From: an uncultured Clostridium sp.
Lineage (GTDB): Bacteria > Bacillota > Clostridia > Clostridiales > Clostridiaceae
Direction of reading: 5' to 3'
Assembly: GCF_947072515.1 (NCBI RefSeq)
Contig: NZ_CAMTIG010000002.1
Location: forward strand, 107,779 to 171,778
DNA: 64,000 nucleotides
The position numbers and the translations under genes are program-made. How positions within the stretch are numbered: position 1 is the stretch's first letter; every line of letters begins with the position of its first letter. The notes beneath the pieces are model-generated. The model worked only from the letters and a program-made list of their open reading frames with translations, was not told where the DNA came from and did no database searches. This document shows, one piece after another, positions 7,808-16,125 of the stretch.

Positions 7808-8614
7808 ATGCATGAAAATAAAGAAATTAAAATTATAGATTTTAATAAAGAGGATAAGAAGATAAAATATTTAATAAACAATCAGGAAAAATGGATACAA
7901 GTGAAATTTGAAACTTTCGATATAGTTAATAGATTGAATTATTTATTAGATGTTTTAGATGGAGATTATGGATTATTAAATGGAGTTAATGCTTTAAAGA
8001 AAGTAGATGTAGAAGTTCACTATACAGAAAACGAAATAGAATTATTAAATGGGTTATTAGAAGAAAATAGAGATATTTTAAAGAGTAAAAAACTTGTTTT
8101 AGATAAATTATCAAATAAAAGATATAGTAAAGATTTAGTAGGAAATATAGATAATGATGAAAAGGTAGAATTTTTAATTGATGTAGCATTAGATGAGTTT
8201 AGAGTTAAGCTTAGAAAAGCATTGTCGTTATATAAAGATAATGAGGTTAGAGTAAAGAAATATTTTAAAATGTGTAAAGATATAAATTATTCAGAGATAA
8301 ATGAGGCTGGAGAAACTCCAAAGGCAAATATAATTTTAACTGAATTATTATATAAAAATCTTAATTCTAATTTTATTGATGAAAGAATGAAAAAAAGCAA
8401 TGTAGATTCAAATGATTTTTATATTAGATTATATACATTAATAACTGTATATTGTAGATTAAACATATTAAATGAATTTGGAAAAATTGATAAAATAAAT
8501 TATGAAGTGACATCGAAAGTTCATTCGAATTTAATCAAATTATTCAATAAAAAAACAGTAGAAAAAATTCTATTTGTAGCAATAGAGGATAAAGATTATA
8601 AATATAAAGAATAA
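7808..8614 (+). CDS. Hypothetical cytosolic protein
   Basis: 268 residues, highly charged and Lys/Asn/Glu-rich, with no signal peptide or membrane helix. A GTAGGAGG site precedes ATG 7808. Predicted mostly helical; a Leu-rich region near residues 65-100 could form a coiled coil. I recognise no domain. It is monocistronic and ends in a palindromic terminator shared with the convergent gene. Confidence 0.7.
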   Translation: MHENKEIKIIDFNKEDKKIKYLINNQEKWIQVKFETFDIVNRLNYLLDVLDGDYGLLNGVNALKKVDVEVHYTENEIELLNGLLEENRDILKSKKLVLDKLSNKRYSKDLVGNIDNDEKVEFLIDVALDEFRVKLRKALSLYKDNEVRVKKYFKMCKDINYSEINEAGETPKANIILTELLYKNLNSNFIDERMKKSNVDSNDFYIRLYTLITVYCRLNILNEFGKIDKINYEVTSKVHSNLIKLFNKKTVEKILFVAIEDKDYKYKE

Positions 8615-8637
8615 AAAAAGGGCATATGCCCTTTTTT
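8613..8637. terminator. Bidirectional terminator with GGGCATATGCCC core
   Basis: A-run, the perfect 12-nt palindrome GGGCATATGCCC, then a T-run; symmetrical, so it can stop transcription from either side. Confidence 0.88.
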
Positions 8638-9688
8638 ATTTATTTGCACCATCTTTTGTATCCGTTTTAGTTGGAGCAGATTCTTTATCTGTAGACTTTG
8701 GAGTAGGGTTTTGAGCTACAGATGTGTGAGAAACTACTTTGTTTGATGGAGGGGGAGTATTATTATTTGTAGTAGTATTTTTGTTACTGCTAGAAGTACT
8801 ACTATTAGCAGTAGGGGCTGGATTAGATGGTTTAGTATTATTAGCAGTAGCATTATTGCTACTATTATTATTGTTGCTGCTATTAGTATTACTAGCATTA
8901 TTAGTAGCAGGAGCAGTAGTATTGCTGTTAGCAACATTACTATTTGTATTAGAAGGTTTGGTATCTGTAGTGCTAGTAGATAAAGTTATAACTTTAGGAG
9001 TACTAGCTACTTGAGTAACTTTAGGAGTACTAATAGCTGCTAGTGTAGAACCTGAACTTGAAGAAGCGCTTTGACTAGCACTAATACCATCTAAATTAGG
9101 TCTAGAAATTACTATGTTATAAGAATCTATAGTATTATTTGAGTTACCAGCTAAATAGTCACCTAACTGTTTAGTAAAGGAACTATTAGGATAGAAATTT
9201 TCTAGTTGTGAATAATACTTGCTAGCTGCATCTTTATTATCTGATTTTAAAGCATCTACACCTTCTTTATACAGTAATTGTGGAAAACTCTCATTAGAAA
9301 TAGTTATAGCGTTTTGAATTTTAGTACTTAAGTATTTATTGTTAGTATGTAGTGAGTTTAATATTGGCAACGCTTGACCATATTCCGAATTATTTATATA
9401 ATTAGCGGCTGTATTATATTGTGTAGAAATATTTTCATAATTTTTAATTGCTGTTTCCTGTGTTTCTAAAAGCTGTCGATCCGCAAAAGTTTTGCCACCT
9501 AGGTTGTCTAAATCTTGAATAGCTTTAGTTAAATCACCACTATTTAAAGCAGTCTGTGAAGCTTGAACAGCAGAAACAACTTCAGAGTCTTGATACATAT
9601 AATAATATCCAATAGCAATAATACAACATAAAACAAAAGCTATAATAATTGCAATTTTTATAAATGAATTTGAATTCTTTTTTGTCAT
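8636..9688 (-). CDS. Membrane-anchored protein with TPR-like region and Ser/Thr/Asn/Pro-rich tail
   Basis: 350 residues. A basic N-terminus and a single hydrophobic segment at about 9-30 form a signal anchor, so the rest is probably extracellular. Residues about 40-185 hold helical TPR-like repeats (ALNSGDLTKAIQDLDNL, NSEYGQALPILNSL, ALKSDNKDAASKYYSQL). Residues about 200-350 are a low-complexity Ser/Thr/Asn/Pro linker, a typical wall-spanning spacer, ending in a charged tail with no LPXTG motif. The TAGGAGG-type site before ATG 9688 is good. Architecture resembles the protein encoded at 54232 (anchor plus TPR-like helices), but the C-termini differ. Function unknown. Confidence 0.8.
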   Translation of the reverse strand: MTKKNSNSFIKIAIIIAFVLCCIIAIGYYYMYQDSEVVSAVQASQTALNSGDLTKAIQDLDNLGGKTFADRQLLETQETAIKNYENISTQYNTAANYINNSEYGQALPILNSLHTNNKYLSTKIQNAITISNESFPQLLYKEGVDALKSDNKDAASKYYSQLENFYPNSSFTKQLGDYLAGNSNNTIDSYNIVISRPNLDGISASQSASSSSGSTLAAISTPKVTQVASTPKVITLSTSTTDTKPSNTNSNVANSNTTAPATNNASNTNSSNNNNSSNNATANNTKPSNPAPTANSSTSSSNKNTTTNNNTPPPSNKVVSHTSVAQNPTPKSTDKESAPTKTDTKDGANK

Positions 9689-9938
9689 TAATTATCCTCC
9701 CATTAATAGTGTTAATATAAAAATCTATATATTCTAATATAATATCATAAATTTAAGTCAGTAATATTACAGAACAATAGAATAAGTGGTAATTAATATA
9801 TGACTATAAATAATTTATTATTTCAAATATGAATAAAAAGAAAAATAAGTAGTTTAAATTTTAAGATAATGTTAAGAAAATTTTAACGGAATGGATGATA
9901 TAATAAACAAAAAACATAATGGGATGAGGAGAATTTTA

Positions 9939-11114
9939 ATGAGAAATAAAAAGATAGTAGGGATATTGACAACGGTAGTTGTTGTAGGTAGCATATTTTT
10001 ACCAACAGGTTTAGCATTTGCAGATGGGTTTAATGTAATAAGTATGGGGGCTAATTTAACGACAGAGCAAAAGGATGAAATGCTTAAATATTTTAATGCA
10101 CCAAAAGGTAGCTATGAGGAGATAAGAATAACTAATAAACAGGAAAGAGAAGAGTTAAATGGAATAATTCCAGTTGCACAAATAGGAAATAAGACTATTT
10201 CTTGCGCATATGTACAACCTACTGAAAAGGGAGGAATAAATGTAAAAACTGCTAACCTTACATATGTAACGGCAAGTATGATAACAAATGCGCTTACAAC
10301 TGCAGGTATTTATAATGCAAATGTTATAGCAGCAGCTCCTTTTCAAGTGAGTGGTACTGGAGCATTGACAGGAGTAATGACAGGTTTTGAAAAAGCAAGT
10401 GGGGAAGAAATAAGCAGTGAGAAAAAGGAACTTGCAAATACAGAATTGAAAGTAACGACTAACATAGCAGATGATGAAAATGTTGGACAAGATAAGGCAG
10501 CAGCTATAGTAAATGGAGTAAAAGCAGAAGTAATTCAAAATGGAAATCAAAATCAGACACAAGTTGCACAAATTATAAATAATATAACTAATAATTATGG
10601 AGTGACACTTAGTAAAGAGCAAGAGGAATCATTAAATAATCTAATGCAAAAAATAAGTAAGCAAGATTATAATAAAAATGCTATGGAGAAAACTTTAGAT
10701 AAAATAAAAGAACAAACAAACCAGTTATTGCAAGAGCAAGGAGAGCTAAAAGGATTTTTAAATAATTTAAAAGTTTATGCAAATAAATTTATAAATTGGG
10801 TGAAGGATTTATTTAATAGTAAAGATAAGAATATAGGTATTGTAAATGATACAAATAATGATACGACAATAGGCGAAAATGCAATAACAACAGGGAATTC
10901 AAATGCTGTAGAGGATGTAAATATATCAAAAGAAAATGATAATACTAAAAAAGAGGATAAAAATATTGAAAATAAAGATAGTGAAAATCAACAAACAGAT
11001 ATAAATAGAGAAAATGAAGATACAGACAATACTAATAAAGATAATGGCAATATTGAGAATGTAGATAAAAATACTAATACTAATTCTAACGAAGAGGGGA
11101 ATAAAGAAAATTAA
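9939..11114 (+). CDS. Secreted DUF1002 domain protein
   Basis: About 391 residues from ATG 9939, which has GAGGAG at 9926-9931; in-frame ATGs at 9924 and upstream 9891 are less well placed. Residues 1-28 are a signal peptide (basic start, hydrophobic core, LAFADG cleavage region). The next 230 residues match the DUF1002 family (GANLTTEQKDEMLKYF, then TYVTASMITNALTTAGIYNA and VIAAAPFQVSGTGALTGVM). Residues about 290-391 are an Asn/Asp/Glu/Lys-rich low-complexity tail. DUF1002 proteins are exported proteins of Firmicutes with no firm role. Single gene with its own terminator. Confidence 0.85.
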   Translation: MRNKKIVGILTTVVVVGSIFLPTGLAFADGFNVISMGANLTTEQKDEMLKYFNAPKGSYEEIRITNKQEREELNGIIPVAQIGNKTISCAYVQPTEKGGINVKTANLTYVTASMITNALTTAGIYNANVIAAAPFQVSGTGALTGVMTGFEKASGEEISSEKKELANTELKVTTNIADDENVGQDKAAAIVNGVKAEVIQNGNQNQTQVAQIINNITNNYGVTLSKEQEESLNNLMQKISKQDYNKNAMEKTLDKIKEQTNQLLQEQGELKGFLNNLKVYANKFINWVKDLFNSKDKNIGIVNDTNNDTTIGENAITTGNSNAVEDVNISKENDNTKKEDKNIENKDSENQQTDINRENEDTDNTNKDNGNIENVDKNTNTNSNEEGNKEN

Positions 11115-11121
11115 ATACTGA

Positions 11122-11160
11122 AAAAAAGCTACTTTAAAATTATTTTAAAGTAGCTTTTTT
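11122..11160 (+). terminator. Terminator of the DUF1002 gene
   Basis: Long stem of about 18 bp including an A-run and T-run (GCTACTTTAAAA with TTTTAAAGTAGC core). Confidence 0.88.
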
Positions 11161-11258
11161 CATTAAATTGGAAAATTTAGATAAATTTTATTTATTATTT
11201 TATTAATTATAGTGCTATTGATTATTAATATGTATATGGTATTTTAAAAGAGTAAGGA

Positions 11259-11274
11259 ACATTACATAATGTTT
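11259..11274. promoter_or_regulatory. Palindrome upstream of fdhF
   Basis: AACATTACATAATGTT has perfect 7-bp arms and a 2-nt centre, 59 bp before the fdhF start. Its position suits an operator or activator site. The cognate regulator is not known; nothing in the cluster encodes one. Confidence 0.4.
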
Positions 11275-11333
11275 GTTTTTCAATATTTAAACAATAAATT
11301 ATTTAAAATAAAAAAGAAAAGAGAGTGAGTTAA

Positions 11334-14039
11334 ATGGTAGTTGGTAAAATGATTAACCTAACTATTGATGGAAAATTAGTAACGGTACCAGAAGGTACGT
11401 TAATAATTGATGCTTGCAGACATATAGGAATAGATATTCCTGTTTTATGTGAAGATGAAAGAATGAAACCAGCAGCAAAATGTAAGTTATGTGCTGTAAA
11501 GGTTGAGTGGAGAGATGAATTAATTCTTTCATGTTGTATGCAAGTAAAATCAGGTATGACAATATGGACAAATACGGAGGAAGTAAGAGCATTCAGAAAG
11601 GCAAGATTAGAAGAAATTCTAGAAACACATCCAGATGATTGCTTAACTTGTGAAAAAGTTGGAAATTGTACACTTCAAAATTATGCGTATGAATATGGTG
11701 TCGATAGACAAAGATATAGATATGAGCATGAAGAAGATGGCTATAATGAAAAAGCTTATGCAATTGATAAATCTAATAAATTTTATTATTTTGATAAGAA
11801 TAAGTGTATAGATTGTAGAAGATGTACTCGTGTTTGTAGTGATTTACAAGTGCAAAATGCTATTACACCAGAAAACAGAGGATTTAAAGTTCATAGCGGA
11901 GTTCATCCATATGTACCTTTATCAGAAACAGATTGTGTTTCATGTGGTAACTGTGTATCTGTATGTCCTACTGGAGCTTTAATGGAAAAGAAAAAAGAAA
12001 GCTTTAGAGAATGGGATGTAAAAAAAGTAAGAACTACATGTTCTTATTGTGGTGTAGGATGTCAATTTAATCTTAAAGTTGTTAAAGATAAAGTTGTTGG
12101 AGTTGAGCCATTAAATGATGGACCAAATTCAGGACTTCTTTGCGTAAAAGGAAAATTTGGATATAAATTCTTAAATAATCCGGATAGATTAACACATCCT
12201 TTAATAAAAGAAAATGGTGAATTTAGAAAAGCTAGTTGGGAAGAAGCGTATGCTTTAATTAAGAAAAAAGCAGATGAAATAATGGAATCAGATGGACCAG
12301 ATGCATTTGCAGGGCTTTCTTCAGCAAGATGTACAAATGAAGAAAACTATTCTTTCCAAAAATTATTTAGAACAGTATTTAAAACTAACAATGTAGACCA
12401 TTGTGCAAGGCTCTGACATAGTTCTACAGTTGCCGGGCTTGCAACTACATTAGGAAGTGGTTCAATGACAAATTCAATTGGAGAGATTTTAGAATCTAAG
12501 GTTATTTTTGTAATTGGATCAAATACAACAGAAAATCACCCAGTTATAGGGGCGAAAATCAAACAGGCAGTAAAAAAAGGTGCAAAGCTTATTGTTGCAG
12601 ATGCAAGAGAAATTGAACTTGTACAACATGCAGATATTTATATTAAGCTTAAACCAGGAACAAATATTGCTTTACTTAACGGAATGTTAAATGTAATTAT
12701 CACTGAAAATCTTTGTGATTTTAAATATATTGAAAAACATACAGAAGGATTTGAAGCTTTAAAAGAAAACATATTAAAGTTTACACCTGAAATGGCAGCA
12801 GAAATCTGTGGTGTTTCTGTAGAAACAATAAAAGAAGCAGCTAGACTTTATGCAAAATCTAAGCGTTCTGCTATATATTATGCTATGGGAATAACACAAT
12901 TTAAAACAGGAACTTCAGGTGTTATGTCTGTTTCAAACTTAGCTATGGTTACAGGTAACCTTGGTAAAAGAGGAGCTGGAATAAACCCACTTAGAGGTCA
13001 AAATAACGTTCAAGGTTCATGTGATATGGGATGTTTACCTGAATATTATCCAGGGTATCTTCATACTGATGATAAGGACGCTATTGAAAAATTTGAAAAA
13101 TTATGGAACATGGAATTAAGTCATAAAAGAGGATTAACAGTACCATATATGCTAGAAGCACTTCATCATCATAAAGTGAAGTTTATGTATGTATTTGGAG
13201 AGAACCCTATAGTTTCAGATCCACATACTGCTCACGTAAAAGAAGCATTTTCTAATGCAGAATTTATAGTATGTCAAGATATTTTCTTTAATGAAACTTG
13301 TGAATATGCAGATGTAATACTTCCAGCAGCAGCATTTGCTGAAAAAGATGGTACATTCACAAATACAGAAAGAAAAGTTCAAAGAGTAAGAAAAGCACTT
13401 CCTTTAAAAGGAGAATGTAAACCAGATTGGCAAATAATATCTGAAGTTATGGAGTTATTTGGACATAAAGGATTTACTTCACCAGAAGATGTGTTTAATG
13501 AAATAAGACTAGCTAATCCAAACTTCTATGGAATAACTTATGAAAAGCTTGAAAAAGGCGGAATACAATGGCCTTGTAAAACTTTAGATTCTGAAGGAAC
13601 TGTATTTATGCATGAAAATGGACCAGTAAGAGGAAAAGGAGTCCTTATGTATCAAGATTATAAGGAAGCTGATGAAGTAACTTCAAAAGAATATCCTTTC
13701 ATTCTTACAACTGGAAGAAATTTATATCATTATCATACAAGAACAATGACAGGAAGAACTGAAGGATTAAATGAAGAATCAGGAGAGTCTTATGTAGAAA
13801 TTCATCCTAATAAAGCTAAGGAATTAGGTATAAAGGATGGAGATTTAGTTTATGTTGCTTCAAGAAGAGGTAAAGTAAAAACTAAAGCATTAGTAACAGA
13901 TAAAATATTAGAAGAAGTAGTATTTATGACATTCCACTTTGCAGCAGCAAACTGTAATGCCTTAACAAATACCGCGATGGATCCAGAATGTAATATACCA
14001 GAATTAAAGGTATGTGCTGTTAGTGTAACTAAGGCTTAA
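11334..14039 (+). CDS. fdhF: Selenocysteine-containing formate dehydrogenase, catalytic subunit
   Basis: One gene of 901 residues read through an in-frame TGA at 12414-12416, which encodes selenocysteine 361 in the conserved context HCARL-Sec-HSSTVAG. Without recoding the gene would be cut into 360- and 524-residue pieces that are both parts of one enzyme. Domains in order: [2Fe-2S] ferredoxin (Cys39, 50, 53, 67/68), NuoG-type His-Cys cluster (His99, Cys103, 106, 112), two [4Fe-4S] sites (Cys158/161/164/168 and Cys201/204/207/211), the molybdopterin-domain [4Fe-4S] (Cys236/239/243/270), then the Mo/W-bis-MGD catalytic and C-terminal domains. Interconverts formate and CO2. No hydrogenase or NuoF-like partner is adjacent, so the electron partner is unknown. 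fdhD and moeA genes follow. ATG 11334 has a weak AGAGAGTGAG site; ATG 11349 is an alternative. Confidence 0.96.
12414..12452 (+). promoter_or_regulatory. Selenocysteine UGA codon and bacterial SECIS hairpin
   Basis: TGA 12414-12416 is followed by the stem AGTTGC (12428-12433), loop CGGGCTT (12434-12440) and GCAACT (12441-12446). A small hairpin 11 nt after the UGA with G residues in its apical loop is the known bacterial SECIS layout read by SelB. Both flanks continue in frame. Confidence 0.9.
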
Positions 14040-14048
14040 TTAAAATTA

Positions 14049-14087
14049 GGATGTATCAAAGAAATTTTCTTTGAGCATCCTCTTTTT
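14049..14087 (+). terminator. Hairpin terminator or attenuator between fdhF and fdhD
   Basis: GGATG...CATCC outer stem and TCAAAGAA...TTCTTTGA inner stem with a 2:1 internal bulge, followed by TCTTTTT. It may end most fdhF transcripts while letting some reach fdhD. Confidence 0.7.
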
Positions 14088-14119
14088 GAAAAAAGAAATA
14101 ATTTATAGGAGTAAATAAG

Positions 14120-14908
14120 ATGATAAAAGAATTTGAGATAATTAAGGTCACTAGAGAAAATACTACTAGAGAGTATGACAAAGTTGTTTTAGAAGTACCA
14201 TTAACTATAAAAGTTAATAATGAGGATTATATAACAATAATGTGCACACCAATTAAACTAAAAGAACTAGGAGTAGGTTTTTTATTTAATGAAGGGATTA
14301 TAAAATCTAAAAGAGATATTGAAAAAATAGAGTTAATTGAAGGAGAGAGAAACATCTTTAGCATAGAATTAAAAGAAGGTTTAGATTTTAAGACTCTTTA
14401 TAAAAATAGAGTAGTAACATCAGGAAGTAAGGGAAGTCTTTACTATGATGCTATGGATTTTATGAATGAAATAAAATTCAATAATAATATAAAAGTAGAT
14501 AAAACAGAGATAATGGATACAATGAAAGACTTTTTTACTCGTTCAGATATATTTGAAGAAACAGGTGGAGTGCACAGTGTTTTATTAAAATCTAAAGACT
14601 ATGAGATTTTTAGAGAAGATATAGGAAGACATAATGCTATAGATAAGGCTATAGGACATTTAATATTGAATGATTTAGATGTTAAGCAATTTATTATCTA
14701 TGTTTCAGGAAGATTAAGTTCAGAAATGGTTTCAAAAATAAGTAAAGCAAAAATTTCTGTAGCTATTTCTAGAGCTTGCCCAACGAGCTTATCAGTAAAT
14801 CTTGCAAGAAAAATGAATATGACGCTTATAGGATTTTCACGTGGAAATAGATTTAATATATATTCAGGTGAAGAAAGGATTGATTTAAATGAAGATGGAG
14901 TTTTTTAA
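14120..14908 (+). CDS. fdhD: Formate dehydrogenase accessory protein FdhD
   Basis: 262 residues, full length for FdhD, the sulfurtransferase that passes sulfur from a cysteine desulfurase to the molybdenum cofactor of formate dehydrogenase. Family regions are present: PLTIKVN, ELGVGFLFNEGII, ETGGVHSV, FREDIGRHNAIDKAIG, YVSGRLSSEMVSK and CPTSLSVNLA. Unusual: the mobile loop expected to carry the catalytic cysteine (CxxC in E. coli, often GCGKG elsewhere) reads TSGSKGS at residues 100-106, with serine at 103 and no cysteine. Placed 80 bp after fdhF behind a hairpin, with a TAGGAG site, and it overlaps moeA by 20 bp. Confidence 0.93.
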   Translation: MIKEFEIIKVTRENTTREYDKVVLEVPLTIKVNNEDYITIMCTPIKLKELGVGFLFNEGIIKSKRDIEKIELIEGERNIFSIELKEGLDFKTLYKNRVVTSGSKGSLYYDAMDFMNEIKFNNNIKVDKTEIMDTMKDFFTRSDIFEETGGVHSVLLKSKDYEIFREDIGRHNAIDKAIGHLILNDLDVKQFIIYVSGRLSSEMVSKISKAKISVAISRACPTSLSVNLARKMNMTLIGFSRGNRFNIYSGEERIDLNEDGVF

Positions 14909-16109
14909 TTCAGTATCAGTTGAAGAAGCAAAAGGAATAATAAGAGAGGTCGGAGAGAAAAATAAAGTTTTATTTGAAGAAGTAAGCTTTTATCAAGCTA
15001 CCGACAGAATTTTATATGAAGATATAATTTCAAAGGAGAATGTTCCAAGTTTCAATAGATCAAGAGTAGATGGATATGCGGTAAAATTTAATGAAACTAA
15101 TGGTTCTTCTGAAACTATGCAAACTATATTTACGTTAAAGGATAAAGTTTTTATTGGAAAAAAACCAAGTTTTATAATCCAATCAGAAGAATGTGCTTAT
15201 GTTCCAACAGGAGGAGAAGTTCCAAAAGGAGCAGATGCAGTAGTAATGATTGAAGATACAGATTCTATTATTGATGAAGAGATACTAGTAGATAAATCTG
15301 TTTCTTTAAATGAAAATATTACTTTAGAAGGAGAAGATATAAAAATTGGAGAAGTAGTTTTAAAGAAAGGAACTAAATTAACACCTTTTTCAATTGGAGT
15401 ATTATCTTCTTTAGGAATAACAAAAGTTAAAGTGTTTAAGAGACCTAGAGTAGGAATTATTTCTACAGGAGATGAAATAGTACCTATAGAAAAAGAGATT
15501 TTAAAAGAATCTGAAATTAGGGATATAAACTCTTATGCATTAAAGGAATCATTTATTAAACTAGGATGCGAAATTTCTCATGAGGTACTAGTAAAAGATA
15601 ATTATGAAGCATTAAAAAAATCAATTTTAGATACTATAGAAGATTCTGATTTTATCCTTATGTCAGGTGGAAGCTCTGTTGGTGAAAGAGATTATATGGC
15701 AAAGCTTTTAAAGGAACTTGGAGAGATTCTATTCCATGGAATAAGAATGAAGCCAGGAAAACCAGTTTTATTTGGGAAGATTAAAGAAAAAGGATTTTTT
15801 GGATTGCCTGGAAATCCAGTATCATGTCTTTTAGCTTCTAAATTATTTGTAGAAGAATATATAAGAACTCTTACAGCAGGAGAAAAAATAGAGAGAAGTA
15901 TTGATTTAAAGTTAAAAACTAATTTACATTCAGCACCAGGAAAAACTACTTTTGTTTTAGGAAATATAGAAGGTGAATATGTAAATCCTTTATTTTTCAG
16001 ATCATCTATGATAAAAACGTTAGCCACAGCAAATGGATATTTAGAAATAGATGAAAAGAATGAAGGATTATATAAAGATAGCTTAGTAAAATTCTATTTA
16101 TTTGATTAG
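14889..16109 (+). CDS. moeA: Molybdopterin molybdenumtransferase MoeA
   Basis: 406 residues, normal MoeA length. Features in order: PSFNRSRVDGYAV, the PTGGEVPKGADAVVMIED domain, ISTGDEIV, MSGGSSVGERDY, the MKPGKPVLFGK and GLPGNPVSCLL motifs, and a C-terminal beta domain. MoeA inserts molybdate (or tungstate) into adenylylated molybdopterin in the cytosol, supplying the cofactor for the formate dehydrogenase upstream. Start at ATG 14889 or in-frame ATG 14895, behind GAAAGGA; overlaps fdhD by 20 bp, so coupled translation is likely. Confidence 0.94.
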   Translation: MKMEFFNSVSVEEAKGIIREVGEKNKVLFEEVSFYQATDRILYEDIISKENVPSFNRSRVDGYAVKFNETNGSSETMQTIFTLKDKVFIGKKPSFIIQSEECAYVPTGGEVPKGADAVVMIEDTDSIIDEEILVDKSVSLNENITLEGEDIKIGEVVLKKGTKLTPFSIGVLSSLGITKVKVFKRPRVGIISTGDEIVPIEKEILKESEIRDINSYALKESFIKLGCEISHEVLVKDNYEALKKSILDTIEDSDFILMSGGSSVGERDYMAKLLKELGEILFHGIRMKPGKPVLFGKIKEKGFFGLPGNPVSCLLASKLFVEEYIRTLTAGEKIERSIDLKLKTNLHSAPGKTTFVLGNIEGEYVNPLFFRSSMIKTLATANGYLEIDEKNEGLYKDSLVKFYLFD

Positions 16110-16125
16110 GAAAGAGGAAGTTAAA

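Noticed and set aside
8739..9014. Plus-strand Leu/Val-rich frame opposite the 8636 gene
   Set aside because: It is the antisense of the Ser/Thr/Asn repeat tail, which gives Leu/Val codons by composition; no ribosome site.
10155..10622. Minus-strand Cys/Tyr-rich frame inside the DUF1002 gene
   Set aside because: Antisense of a clear secreted protein; no recognisable domain.
12414..12416. In-frame TGA as a nonsense mutation splitting formate dehydrogenase
   Set aside because: Its exact position, the conserved residues on both sides and the SECIS hairpin show selenocysteine recoding.
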